DNA from: DASUAS01 sp963809795
Lineage (GTDB): Bacteria; Actinomycetota; Acidimicrobiia; IMCC26256; DASPTH01
NCBI GenBank assembly: GCA_963809795.1
Contig: CAWELN010000009.1
Coordinates: forward strand, 1-64,000
Direction: 5' to 3'
DNA: 64,000 nucleotides
A program made the position numbers and the translations under genes. Below, piece after piece: positions 37,810 through 46,783 of the stretch. The notes below the pieces were generated by a model, which was not told where the DNA came from, made no database searches, and saw only the letters and a program-made list of their open reading frames with translations. The stretch's first letter is position 1. Each line of letters opens with the position of its first letter.

Positions 37810-39283
37810 TCAGGCGTCGGGATCGACCCAATTGCGGGCCCGGTCGACGCCACGACGCCAGTCGGCCCGCCGTTCGTGGGCGCGGGGGAGCGGGGCGGGG
37901 AGGAACGCGGCGTCCTCCCGCCACGCCGACGCCGCTTCGGCCGGTGACGCCCACACCCCTTCGGCGATCCCGGCGAGGGAGGCGGCGCCGAGCACCGTGG
38001 TCTCGGTGGCCACCGGCCGCCGCACCGTGACCCCCAGCACGTCGGCCTGGAACTGGCACAGCACGTCCATCGCGCTGGCGCCACCGTCGACGCGCAGCTC
38101 GGTGAGCGGGATTCCGGCTGCCGCGGTGATGGCGTCGATCACGTCGGCGGTCTGCCACGCCATCGCCTCGACGACCGCACGCACGAGGTGCGCGCGCGTC
38201 GTCCCTCGCGTGAGCCCGAACACCGCGCCGCGCGCGTACGGATCGAAGTACGGCGAGCCGAGCCCCGTGAACGCGGGCACGAACACGACGCCGTCGGGGT
38301 CGGGCACGCTCGCGGCGAGCGGTCCGGCTTCCGACGACGCCTCGATGATGCCGAGGCCGTCGCGCAGCCATTGCACCGCGGCGCCGGTGACGAAGATCGA
38401 CCCCTCCATGGCGTAGGTCGTGGCCTCGCCGAGCTGCCACGCCACCGTGGTGAGGAGGCCGTCGACGGGGGGCGGGTGCGAGTCGCCCAGGTTGACGAGC
38501 ACGAACGAGCCGGTGCCGTAGGTGTTCTTGGTCATGCCGGGCGAGAAGCACGCCTGGCCGAACAACGCGGCCTGCTGATCGCCGGCGATGCCCGAGACCG
38601 GCACGCGGAGCCCCGCGGCGCGGTCGGGATCGGTGATCCCGAAGCGCCCGCTGCTCGGTCGCACGTCGGGCAGGCACGAGCGCGGCACGCCGAAGAGCTC
38701 GAGCAGCTCGTCGGACCACGCGCCGCGGTCGATGTCGAACAACATCGTGCGGCTGGCGTTCGACGGCTCGGTCGCGTGCACGCCGGCCAGGTTCCACAAC
38801 ACCCATGAATCGACGGTGCCGAACGCGAGGGCGGCGTCGGCGTCGACGCCGCCCTCGCGCGAGCAGCCACTCGAGCTTGGTGGCCGAGAAGTAGGGGTCG
38901 AGCACGAGGCCGGTGCGCTCCCGTATCAGCGGCTCCACTCCGTCGGCGCGCAGGTCGTCGCAGCGCGACGCGGTGCGACGGTCCTGCCACACGATCGCCC
39001 GGTGGCGGGGCCGACCCGTCACCCGGTCCCACACGACGACGGTCTCGCGCTGGTCGGTGATGCCGATCCCGGCGACCGTCTCACCGTCGAGCGCGGCGAC
39101 GACATCGGTCAACGTCCCCTGGACCGCGCCCCAGATGTCGTCAGGGTCGTGCTCGACCCATCCCGGCCGCGGGAAGTGCTGCGGGAACTCGCGGTACGCG
39201 AAGTGGCGGGGGCGGCCGTCGGCGTCGACCGCCACCGTGCGCACGCCGGTCGTGCCGGCATCGATGGCGAGGACGACGGTCAC
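37810..39283 (-). CDS. glpK: Glycerol kinase (frame interrupted)
   Basis: FGGY kinase of about 490 residues that makes glycerol 3-phosphate. Family motifs: LAIDAGTTGVRTVAVD, ITDQRETVVVWD (glycerol site), WQDRRTA, the FGGY1 region NLAGVHATEPSNASRTMLFD, SGIAGDQQAALFGQ, NTYGTGSFVLVN and RVDGGASAMDVLCQFQAD. The frame breaks at 38855-38862; CTCGCGCGAG on the coding strand should be CTCGCGGAG, giving WLLAEGGVDADAALAFG. GTG start at 39283. No glpF or glpD nearby. Confidence 0.9.
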
Positions 39284-39289
39284 CGCCGG

Positions 39290-39598
39290 TCACCGCAGCG
39301 CATCGGCGAGGGCGCGTCCCTCGTGGCGCCGGCGGGGACGGAACTCGAACACGTGCGTGTTCCCCTCCTGATCGCGCACCAGCACCTGGAGGAGGAGGCC
39401 GTTGCGTACGCGCACGACCTCGAGCGATCCCGCCGGTGCCTGCAGCAACACGTGGCCGCGGCGCGTCCGCACCACCACCTGGCCCTCGGTCACCGCCACG
39501 TGGTCGTAGTGGCGACCCGTGAACAGCAGACGACGGTTCGCTGACACCGTCGTGTACCACGCCCGCGTGCCTGCCGGGCGGGGCGCCGCGTCGCTCAT
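39290..39598 (-). CDS. Small hypothetical beta-rich protein
   Basis: 102 residues, no signal or membrane helix. Alternating hydrophobic pattern (HYDHVAVTEGQVVVRTRRGH, VLLQAPAGSLEVVRV) suggests a small beta barrel. No family recognised. ATG at 39598, seven bases after a minus-strand TAGGGT. Six bases upstream of glpK, so probably cotranscribed with it. Confidence 0.6.
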   Translation of the reverse strand: MSDAAPRPAGTRAWYTTVSANRRLLFTGRHYDHVAVTEGQVVVRTRRGHVLLQAPAGSLEVVRVRNGLLLQVLVRDQEGNTHVFEFRPRRRHEGRALADALR

Positions 39599-39605
39599 GC
39601 TCCGA

Positions 39606-39611
39606 ACCCTA
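39606..39611 (-). promoter_or_regulatory. -10-like TAGGGT, seven bases before an ATG (minus strand)
   Basis: TAGGGT-TCGGAGC-ATG at 39598. Probably drives the small protein and glpK as a leaderless transcript. Confidence 0.5.
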
Positions 39612-39636
39612 CCGACGATGCTGCACACTGGTGGTC

Positions 39637-40668
39637 ATGCGCATCGGCATGCTCACCGGCGGGGGAGACTGCCCGGGGCTCAACGCGGTGATCCGCGCCG
39701 TCGTCCGCAAGGGCGAAGCCTTCTACGGCGACGAGATCGTCGGGTTCCGCCACGGCTGGCGCGGCGTGATCGAGGACGAACGCGTCGACCTCGCCATCGA
39801 GACGACGCGCGGGCTGGTGCATCGCGGCGGCACCATCCTGGGCACGTCGCGCACGAACCCGTTCCAAACCGGCGACGGCCCCGCGCGTGCGGTCGACACG
39901 CTGGCACGCGAGCGCATCGACGCACTCGTCGCCATCGGTGGTGACGACACCCTGGGCGTGGGCGCCCGGTTGGGCGACGAGCTGGGGGTCGCGGTGGTCG
40001 GGGTGCCCAAGACCATCGACAACGACCTCGCCGCCACCGACTTCACGTTCGGGTTCCACACCGCGGTGCAGATCGCGACGGATGCGATCGACCGGCTGCA
40101 CACGACGGCGGAGAGCCACGACCGCGTGATGGTCGTCGAGGTCATGGGCCGCCACGCGGGGTGGATCGCGATCTACTCCGGAATAGCCGGCGGTGCCGAC
40201 CTCGTGCTGGTGCCCGAGGTGCCGTTCGACATCGCCGAGGTGTGCGAGCGGATCGAGCACCGGCACCGCCGGGGTGCGAACTACTCGATCGTCGTGGTCG
40301 CCGAGGGCGCATCGCCCAAGGAGGGCACGATCACGGTGCAGAGCGGCGAGGTCGACCAGTTCGGGCACGTGCGCCTGGGCGGCATCAGCAACGTGATCCA
40401 GGACGAGATCGGCCGGCGCACCGGATTCGAGACCCGGGTCACGATCCTCGGGCACGTGCTGCGCGGGGGTACGCCCACCGCGTACGACCGCGTCCTCGCC
40501 ACGCGGTTCGGCATCGCCGCCATCGACGCCGTGCACGACGGCGCCTTCGGCACGATGGTCGCGTTGCGGGGCGACCGGATCGAACGCGTGCCCATCGGCG
40601 ATGCGGTCCACCAGCTGAAGACCGTTGATCCCGAGCTCCTCGAAGTGGCCTCCGTCTTCTTCGCCTGA
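39637..40668 (+). CDS. pfp: 6-phosphofructokinase with pyrophosphate-type residues
   Basis: 343 residues. Motifs GMLTGGGDCPGLNAVIR, VPKTIDNDLAATDFTFGF, VEVMGRHAGWIA and LGHVLRGGTPTAYDR. The two residues that set the phosphoryl donor are Asp in IGGDDTLG (Gly in ATP enzymes) and Lys in VPKTIDND (Gly in ATP enzymes). Both match PPi-dependent enzymes such as the Amycolatopsis one. So it probably uses pyrophosphate and is reversible. ATG start at 39637. Confidence 0.88.
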   Translation: MRIGMLTGGGDCPGLNAVIRAVVRKGEAFYGDEIVGFRHGWRGVIEDERVDLAIETTRGLVHRGGTILGTSRTNPFQTGDGPARAVDTLARERIDALVAIGGDDTLGVGARLGDELGVAVVGVPKTIDNDLAATDFTFGFHTAVQIATDAIDRLHTTAESHDRVMVVEVMGRHAGWIAIYSGIAGGADLVLVPEVPFDIAEVCERIEHRHRRGANYSIVVVAEGASPKEGTITVQSGEVDQFGHVRLGGISNVIQDEIGRRTGFETRVTILGHVLRGGTPTAYDRVLATRFGIAAIDAVHDGAFGTMVALRGDRIERVPIGDAVHQLKTVDPELLEVASVFFA

Positions 40669-40678
40669 GACCGGCAGG

Positions 40679-40684
40679 TAGCTT
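40679..40684 (+). promoter_or_regulatory. -10-like TAGCTT, six bases before the thioesterase start
   Basis: TAGCTT-CACCCG-ATG at 40691. Fits the leaderless pattern. Confidence 0.5.
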
Positions 40685-40690
40685 CACCCG

Positions 40691-41563
40691 ATGGGTGCCC
40701 TCGACGACCTCGTGTCCCTGCTCGACCTCGAGCAGCTCGAGGTCAACCTGTTCCGGGGGTACAGCCGCGACCGCGACCGGGTGCGGCTCTACGGCGGCGA
40801 GGTCCTGGCCCAGGCCTTGATGGCGGCCGGGCGCACCGTCGACGCCGAGCGGCGGGTGCACTCGATGCACGCGTACTTCCTCAAGCTGGGCGACCCCAAG
40901 ATCCCGGTCGTCTACGACGTCGACCGCATCCGCGACGGTGGGAGCTTCACCACGCGCCGCGTCGTGGCCATCCAGCACGGTCAGGCCATCTTCAACCTGG
41001 CCGCGTCGTTCCAGGTCCCCGAAGCGGGCCCCGAGCACTACGACCGCATGCCCGAGGTCCCGTCGCCGGACTCCCTGGCGGACCCCGGCCGGCTGACGGA
41101 GGAGGGGCCCGAGACCATCGACCGGCAGGGCGCGCCGCACGTGATCGACGCGCTCGACTTCCGTCACGTCGGCGACCCCTGGAATCCCGGCCCGAACCGG
41201 GGCACGCCGGTGCGCGATCCCGACCAGGACACCTGGTTCCGCACGCGCGGCCGTCTGCCCGACGACTCCCTGCTGCACTCGTGCGTGGTCGCGTACGCCT
41301 CCGACCTCACGCTGCTCGGCACCGCGACGCTGCCGCATCCCCTCGGCCCCGACGACCCCGGCTTCATGATGGCGAGCCTCGATCACGTGATGTGGTTCCA
41401 CCGCCCGTTCCGAGCCGACGAGTGGCTGCTGTACCACGTGCACAGCCCGTCCGCGGGCATGGCGCGGGGCTTCGCGACCGGGCAGATCTTCTGCGCCGAC
41501 GGCACGCTGGCGGTGAGCGTGGCCCAGGAAGGGTTGCTCCGGCCGATGCGTCGGGCGCGATGA
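40691..41563 (+). CDS. tesB: Acyl-CoA thioesterase II
   Basis: 290 residues, the double-hotdog length of TesB. N-terminal motif EVNLFRGYSR with RLYGGEVLAQALMAAGRTV, then RRVHSMHAYFLKLGD. In the C-terminal half the catalytic Asp lies in YASDLTLLGTA and the loop SLDHVMWFHRPFRADEWLLY is typical. Hydrolyses medium/long acyl-CoA in the cytoplasm. The stop overlaps the threonine-aldolase start. Confidence 0.92.
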   Translation: MGALDDLVSLLDLEQLEVNLFRGYSRDRDRVRLYGGEVLAQALMAAGRTVDAERRVHSMHAYFLKLGDPKIPVVYDVDRIRDGGSFTTRRVVAIQHGQAIFNLAASFQVPEAGPEHYDRMPEVPSPDSLADPGRLTEEGPETIDRQGAPHVIDALDFRHVGDPWNPGPNRGTPVRDPDQDTWFRTRGRLPDDSLLHSCVVAYASDLTLLGTATLPHPLGPDDPGFMMASLDHVMWFHRPFRADEWLLYHVHSPSAGMARGFATGQIFCADGTLAVSVAQEGLLRPMRRAR

Positions 41564-42600
41564 GCGAGTCCGACGGCGTCGTCGACCTCCGCTCCGACAC
41601 CGTCACCACGCCGACGCCGGAGATGCGGCGAGCGATGGCCGACGCCGAGGTGGGCGACGACGCGTACGGCGAGGATCCGACCGTCCGCCGGCTCGAGTCG
41701 CTGGCGGCCGGGCTGCTCGGCAAGGAGGCCGCGCTCTACGTGCCGTCGGGCACGATGGCCAACCAGCTGGCCCTGCGGCTGCTCGCCCGTCCGGGGACCG
41801 AGGTGCTCTGCGGCGAACGGGCCCACGTCTACCGCTACGAGCACGCGGCGGCGGCCACCAACAGCGCCGCGCAGCTCCGGCCGCTGCCCGATGCCGACGG
41901 CACGCTGGCGCCCGCCGACGTGGCGCGCGCCGCGGCATCGCAGCAGCACCACCTGCCCGCGATCTCCGCGCTGTTCGTGGAGAACACACACATGCCGGCG
42001 TCCGGGCGGCCCTGGCGCGTCACCGAGCTGGAGGCGGTCACCGCGGTCGCGCGCGACGCCGGCTTCGCGGTGCACTGCGACGGTGCGCGGATCTGGAACG
42101 CCGCCATCGCGCTCGGTGCTGCGCCGAGCGAGCTCACCGCCGGGACCGACACCACCATGTTCTGCCTGTCGAAGGGGTTGAGCGCACCGGTGGGCTCGTT
42201 GCTCTGCGGACCGCGGGCGTTGATCACCGAGGCGCGCGAGCAACGCGCCCGCCTCGGCGGCGGCATGCGCCAGGCCGGGGTGATCGCCGCCGCCGGCGTC
42301 GTCGCGCTCGAAACCATGGTCGAGCGCCTGGCCGACGACCACGCCCGGGCGCGCACGCTGGCCGACGTGCTCGCGGAGCTGTTCCCCGACTGCGTCGACC
42401 CCGCACTGGTCGAGACCAACATCGTGTGCGCCCGCGCGGCAGCCCTGCCGCCCGATCTCCTCGACGCGCTCCGGGTCGAGGGGGTGCTCGCGGGCACCAT
42501 CGACGTCGACACCGTGCGGTTCGTGACCCACCGCGACGTCGACGACGCCGGGCTCGGCCGCGCCGTCGACGCGCTCCGCCGGATCGCACGTCGCGGCTGA
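41560..42600 (+). CDS. ltaE: Low-specificity L-threonine aldolase
   Basis: 346-residue PLP enzyme that cleaves threonine/allo-threonine to glycine and acetaldehyde. The start VDLRSDTVTTPTPEMRRAM and GDDAYGEDPTVRRLE are family marks. The PLP lysine is in FCLSKGLSAPVGSLL and the cofactor Asp/Arg in HCDGARIWNAA. ATG start at 41560 overlaps tesB (ATGA), so translation is coupled. The frame is intact. Confidence 0.92.
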   Translation: MSESDGVVDLRSDTVTTPTPEMRRAMADAEVGDDAYGEDPTVRRLESLAAGLLGKEAALYVPSGTMANQLALRLLARPGTEVLCGERAHVYRYEHAAAATNSAAQLRPLPDADGTLAPADVARAAASQQHHLPAISALFVENTHMPASGRPWRVTELEAVTAVARDAGFAVHCDGARIWNAAIALGAAPSELTAGTDTTMFCLSKGLSAPVGSLLCGPRALITEAREQRARLGGGMRQAGVIAAAGVVALETMVERLADDHARARTLADVLAELFPDCVDPALVETNIVCARAAALPPDLLDALRVEGVLAGTIDVDTVRFVTHRDVDDAGLGRAVDALRRIARRG

Positions 42601-42618
42601 CGCCGGCGGCCCGACCAC

Positions 42619-42624
42619 TACATT
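42619..42624 (+). promoter_or_regulatory. -10-like TACATT, seven bases before the LmbE start
   Basis: TACATT-CGTGGTC-ATG at 42632. Fits the leaderless pattern. Confidence 0.5.
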
Positions 42625-42631
42625 CGTGGTC

Positions 42632-43351
42632 ATGGTCGCGTCCGACGAGAGGCCCGCCCGCGCGCTGGCCGTCTACGCGCACCCCGACGACCCCGAGATC
42701 TCGGCCGGGGGCACGTTGGCCACGTGGGCGGCGGCCGGCACCGAGGTGTGGGTGCTCATCACCACGCGCGGCGACAAGGGCTCCCAGGACCCCGCGGCCG
42801 ACCTCGACGCGCTCGCCGCGCTGCGGGTCGAGGAGACGGCGAAGGCGGTGGCGCTCCTCGGCTTCGCCGGCGCCCGGCACCTCGGCTACCACGACGGCGA
42901 GCTCCCCGACGACCAGGAGCTGCGCGGTGCGATCACCCGGGTCATCCGCGAGGTCGCGCCGGAGGCGGTGCTCTGCCCCGATCCGACCGCGGTGTTCTTC
43001 GGCGACGGCTACTACAACCACCGCGACCACCGCGTGACCGGATGGGCGACCCTCGACGCGGTCGCGCCGTCAGCGGGCAATCCGCACTACTTCCCCGAGC
43101 ACATCGCCGAGGGCCTCGCGGTCCACCACGTGCGCGACGTCTACCTGTCGGGCACGCTCGAACCGAACTGCTGGATCGACATCGGCGACGCCCTCGAGCG
43201 CAAGATCGACGGCCTGTTCTGCCACGCCAGCCAACTCGCCGACGCCGGCGACTGGTTCCGCGACTTCCTGCGCCAACGCGCCGAGGACGCCGGCGCCGCC
43301 GCCGGCATCCGCTACGCCGAGCCCTTCCGCAAGCTCACCTTCGGCCCCTGA
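42632..43351 (+). CDS. LmbE/GlcNAc-PI deacetylase family protein (second copy)
   Basis: 239 residues. Metal motif YAHPDDPEISAGG near residue 15 (AHPDDP rather than AHPDDE) and a distal YNHRDHRVTG. It belongs to the LmbE fold but to a subgroup different from the copy at 7376-8158. In actinobacteria these act on mycothiol precursors or other N-acetylglucosaminides. GTG at 42626 is an alternative start. Substrate unknown. Confidence 0.83.
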   Translation: MVASDERPARALAVYAHPDDPEISAGGTLATWAAAGTEVWVLITTRGDKGSQDPAADLDALAALRVEETAKAVALLGFAGARHLGYHDGELPDDQELRGAITRVIREVAPEAVLCPDPTAVFFGDGYYNHRDHRVTGWATLDAVAPSAGNPHYFPEHIAEGLAVHHVRDVYLSGTLEPNCWIDIGDALERKIDGLFCHASQLADAGDWFRDFLRQRAEDAGAAAGIRYAEPFRKLTFGP

Positions 43352-43382
43352 TCCACCACTCCGTCTCGGACGACGCGCGCGG

Positions 43383-43661
43383 TCAGGACGGGGGGTTCTG
43401 GCGGCGCCACTCGGCCATGGCCCGCAGCACGAGCACCGCGACGATGCCGACACCCCCGGCGCCGATCAGCGAGCCGATGAACGTGCCGATCAGGTGCGAG
43501 ATGTCGGACTGCGAGCTCACGTCGGCGATGCCGTAGCCGATGATCCCGCCCAGGATCCCCGCCAGCACCACGCCGCCGAAGGCGAGCAGGAACGCACCGC
43601 GCGACGGGAGCATCGGCGGGGTCGGCGCCTCCGTCGGTTCGGGTTCAGGAGGATCGGCCAT
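43383..43661 (-). CDS. Small two-helix membrane protein
   Basis: 92 residues. A Pro/Glu-rich N-terminus, then helices FLLAFGGVVLAGILGGIIGY and LIGAGGVGIVAVLVLRAMA. No family recognised. ATG at 43661 lies six bases after a minus-strand TACCAT. Convergent with LmbE and divergent from Ppm. Confidence 0.6.
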   Translation of the reverse strand: MADPPEPEPTEAPTPPMLPSRGAFLLAFGGVVLAGILGGIIGYGIADVSSQSDISHLIGTFIGSLIGAGGVGIVAVLVLRAMAEWRRQNPPS

Positions 43662-43667
43662 CGGCCG

Positions 43668-43673
43668 ATGGTA
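43668..43673 (-). promoter_or_regulatory. -10-like TACCAT, six bases before an ATG (minus strand)
   Basis: TACCAT-CGGCCG-ATG at 43661 on the minus strand. Fits the leaderless pattern. Confidence 0.45.
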
Positions 43674-43706
43674 TTGCCATGCAGGAGCTTGCAACTACCT
43701 GGCCGG

Positions 43707-43712
43707 TAGGCT
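43707..43712 (+). promoter_or_regulatory. -10-like TAGGCT, eight bases before the ppm start
   Basis: TAGGCT-CGCCCGCG-ATG at 43721. Fits the leaderless pattern and supports this ATG over an upstream one at 43679. Confidence 0.5.
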
Positions 43713-43720
43713 CGCCCGCG

Positions 43721-44452
43721 ATGCGCGTCCTCGTGATGCTGCCGACGTACAACGAGATCGAGAACATCCAGGACGTGCTCGAGCGCACCCGCGGCGCGCT
43801 GCCCGACGCCGACATCCTGGTGATCGACGACGGCAGTCCCGACGGCACCGCCGACCAGGCGGAGAAGCTCGGCGAGCTGCTGGGTGGCATCGACGTGTTG
43901 CGACGCGCGTCGAAGTCCGGTCTCGGCTCCGCGTACCGCGCCGGGTTCCGCGTCGGGCTCGCACGCGGCTACGACGTGATGATCGAGATGGACGCCGACC
44001 TGTCGCACGACCCCGCGGTGCTCCCCGACCTGGTCGCGGCGGTGGAGCAGGGCGCCGACCTCGCCATCGGATCCCGGTACGTTCCCGGTGGTGCCATCCC
44101 GGACTGGAAGTGGCTGCGGCGGGCGATCTCGCGCGGCGGCGGTCTCTACGCCCGCACCATGCTCGGGCTCTCGGTGCACGACGCCACCGCCGGGTTCCGC
44201 GCCTACCACCGGCGCAACCTCTCGCAGATCGACCTCGACCGCGTCCGCGCCGACGGCTACGGCTTCCAGGTGGAGATGACCTACCTCACCGAGGGCAACG
44301 GTGGCCGCATCGTCGAGGTGCCCATCGAGTTCCGGGACCGCAGCCTGGGCCGGTCCAAGATGTCGGGTCGCATCGTCGTGGAGGCCTTCCTCCTGGTCAC
44401 CTGGTGGGGCCTGCGCGACCGGGTGCGGAACGTCCGCCGCGCGCGACACTGA
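43721..44452 (+). CDS. ppm1: Polyprenol-phosphate mannose synthase (GT2, DPM1-like)
   Basis: 243 residues. Transfers mannose from GDP-mannose to polyprenyl phosphate for extracytoplasmic mannosylation. GT2 motifs: LPTYNEIENI, ILVIDDGSPDGTAD, EMDADLSHDP (metal), SRYVPGGAIPDW and FRDRSLGRSKMSG. This is the soluble catalytic domain alone, without the acyltransferase part fused in M. tuberculosis Ppm1. Together with pimB it suggests mannolipid synthesis. Next gene five bases on. Confidence 0.9.
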   Translation: MRVLVMLPTYNEIENIQDVLERTRGALPDADILVIDDGSPDGTADQAEKLGELLGGIDVLRRASKSGLGSAYRAGFRVGLARGYDVMIEMDADLSHDPAVLPDLVAAVEQGADLAIGSRYVPGGAIPDWKWLRRAISRGGGLYARTMLGLSVHDATAGFRAYHRRNLSQIDLDRVRADGYGFQVEMTYLTEGNGGRIVEVPIEFRDRSLGRSKMSGRIVVEAFLLVTWWGLRDRVRNVRRARH

Positions 44453-44456
44453 GGGC

Positions 44457-44966
44457 ATGGCCCTCTCGGAGTTCACCGTCGCCGGTGCGCTCCTGGAGTC
44501 TCCCGACGGCCTGCTGTTGGTGCGCAACCAACGGCGCGGCGGCGCCACCGACTGGAGCACGCCGGGCGGGGTGATCGACGCCACCGACGCGTCCCTGAGG
44601 GCCGGGCTCGCTCGTGAGGTGGAGGAGGAGACCGGCCTCCGCGTCACCGAGTGGGAAGGACCGCTCTACGAGGTCCGGGCCACCGCGGTCGAGATGGGGT
44701 GGGTGATGCGGTGCGAGGTGCACCGCGCGCTCGCCTTCGAGGGTGATCTCGTGGTCGACGATCCCGACGGCATCGTCGTGGAGGCCGCGTTCGCGGCCGC
44801 CGACGCCTGTTCGGAGTTCCTGGCGTTGTGCGCGCCGTGGGTGCGCGAGCCCCTGGCGGACTGGATCGAGCACCGTTGGGGTCCCGAAGACCGGCGCGAA
44901 TACGCGTACGACGTCTTCGGCACGGGCCGCGATGCACTCCGTGTGGTGCGCACCGGCACGACGTGA
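44457..44966 (+). CDS. Nudix hydrolase
   Basis: 169 residues. The Nudix box reads GGVIDATDASLRAGLAREVE followed by EETGL; REVEEETG is intact but the upstream part has one extra residue and Asp in place of the usual first Glu. Hydrolyses some nucleoside diphosphate derivative; substrate unknown. ATG start at 44457. Its stop overlaps the dinB start (GTGA), possibly linking nucleotide clean-up with translesion synthesis. Confidence 0.82.
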   Translation: MALSEFTVAGALLESPDGLLLVRNQRRGGATDWSTPGGVIDATDASLRAGLAREVEEETGLRVTEWEGPLYEVRATAVEMGWVMRCEVHRALAFEGDLVVDDPDGIVVEAAFAAADACSEFLALCAPWVREPLADWIEHRWGPEDRREYAYDVFGTGRDALRVVRTGTT

Positions 44967-46292
44967 GCCCCCGCGAGGACGCGACCATTCTCCACGTCGA
45001 CCTCGACGCGTTCTACGCGTCGGTCGAACAGCGCGAGGACCCGAGCCTGGTCGGTCGACCGGTGATCGTGGGCGGACTCGGCGGGCGCGGCGTGGTGGCG
45101 GCCGCGAGCTACGAGGCGCGCGCCTACGGCGTCTACTCGGCGACGCCGATGTCGCGGGCGCGCCGCGCGTGCCCGAACGGCGTGTTCCTCGCGCCCCGGT
45201 TCGACCTCTACCACGACGTGAGCACCGACGTCATGAAGATCCTGCGCTCGTACACGCCCGTTGGTCGAACCCATCGCGCTCGACGAGGCGTTCCTCGACG
45301 TCGCCGGCGTCCGCCGCGTCCACGGCCCCGGGCCCGACATCGCACGGGCCATCCGCGCCCGGGTGAAGGCCGAGACCAGGCTCACCATCTCGGTGGGCGT
45401 CGCCACCACCAAGCTGCTCGCCAAGCTGGCCAGCGATCTCGCCAAGCCCGACGGTCTCCTCGAGGTGGAGCCGGGCACCGAGCTCGGCGTGCTGCACCCG
45501 CTGCCGGTGCGCCGCCTCTGGGGTGTGGGCCCGGCGACCGAACGCCGCCTCGCCACGCTCGGCGTCGAGACCGTCGGCGACCTCGCCGCCATCCCCGAGG
45601 ACACGCTCGTGCGCACCCTCGGCAACTCCTCGGGTCACCACCTCCACGCCCTCGCCTGGAACCGCGACGAGCGGCCGGTCGTCGCCGACCAGGAGGTGAA
45701 GTCGATCGGCCACGAGCAGACCTTCCCGACCGACCTCCACGACCACGCCGCGCTCGAGCACCAGCTCGTCGGCCTGGCCGACGGGGTGGCGTCGCGCCTC
45801 CGGGCCGCCCACGCCGCCGCCCGGACCGTCCAGCTCAAGGTGCGCTTCGGCGACTTCAAGACCATCACCCGCTCCCGCACGCTGGCGGCACCGACCGACC
45901 TGGCCGCCGACGTCGGCCGGGTGGCCCGCGACCTGCTCCGGTCGCTGGAGGTCGGCCCCGGCGTGCGCCTGCTGGGCATCTCCGCCCAACAGCTCGTGCG
46001 CCGGGACCCGGGCCGCCGTCCGGGCACGGACCCGGGCACGGAGCCGGCCGGCCGTTCGGGCACGGAGCCGGGCACGGAGCCGGGCGGGGCGGACCAGGGC
46101 ACGCTCTTCCCCGATCCCGACCGCGGCGCCGACGAGGCCGGAGGCACCGCGACGCCTCCGGCCGGGGAGCGGCGCCAGGCCGCGCTGGAGCGTTCGGTGG
46201 ACGCGGTCCGGGCCCGGTTCGGTCCTGGTGCCGTAGGGTCGGGACGGGCGAATAGCCTGCCAAGGGAAGGCCCCGGGCCCCTCTCGCGTTGA
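44963..46292 (+). CDS. dinB: DNA polymerase IV, Y family (frame interrupted)
   Basis: About 442 residues. Catalytic HVDLDAFYASVEQ near the start and ALDEAFLDVAG, with the steric gate/loop regions and SVGVATTKLLAKLASDLAKP, RLWGVGPAT in the thumb, and the little finger. The frame breaks at 45254-45261: ACGCCCGTTGG should be ACGCCGTTGG, giving RSYTPLVEPIALDE. The C-terminus holds GTEPG repeats instead of a clear beta-clamp motif; QGTLFP may serve as one. GTG start at 44963. Confidence 0.9.
46011..46087 (+). repeat. Degenerate tandem repeat CCGGGCACGGA(C/G)
   Basis: Five or so copies of an 11-12-base unit encode GTDPGTEP/GTEPG in the disordered tail of DinB. Confidence 0.7.
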
Positions 46293-46387
46293 GTGGTCCT
46301 GAGGGGTGCGCGAGAATGGATGAGCACCACAGGATCGGGTCCGGCTCCGAGTCGGGGCCACCGGACCCGGGACGGGAAATGGGAGAG

Positions 46388-46771
46388 ATGCCGCTTTCCG
46401 AGGACGAACAGCGGATCCTGCGGGAGATCGAGGAGAACCTGTCGGCCACCGACCCCAAGTTGGTGCAGCAGGTCTCCGACACGACGCTCTACCGGCACTC
46501 CGCCCGGGTCATCAAGTGGGCCGTGGTCGGGTTCATCGCCGGCCTGCTTCTCATGGTCTTCACATTCACGACCACGCTCATCCTCGGCGTGGTCGGCTTC
46601 CTCGTGATGCTGGGCTGCGCGCTCGCGATCGAGCACAACGTGCGCAAGCTCGGGCGCGCGGGGATGGAGAGCCTCACCGGTTCGATGCGCAACGGCGCGC
46701 TGAAGAACATGCTCGGGAACGCCGGCAATCGCTGGCGCGAGCGCTTCGGCCGCGACGACCCGCCGTCCTGA
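46388..46771 (+). CDS. DUF3040-domain membrane protein
   Basis: 127 residues. MPLSEDEQRILREIEENLSA is the typical DUF3040 start, so I choose ATG 46388 (GGGAG upstream) over an open frame running from 46289. Two helices follow (VVGFIAGLLLMVFTFTTTLI and LGVVGFLVMLGCALAI), then a basic tail. In actinobacteria these small proteins lie near dcw and sepF-type genes; function unknown. Confidence 0.82.
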   Translation: MPLSEDEQRILREIEENLSATDPKLVQQVSDTTLYRHSARVIKWAVVGFIAGLLLMVFTFTTTLILGVVGFLVMLGCALAIEHNVRKLGRAGMESLTGSMRNGALKNMLGNAGNRWRERFGRDDPPS

Positions 46772-46783
46772 ACCCGGCACTCC

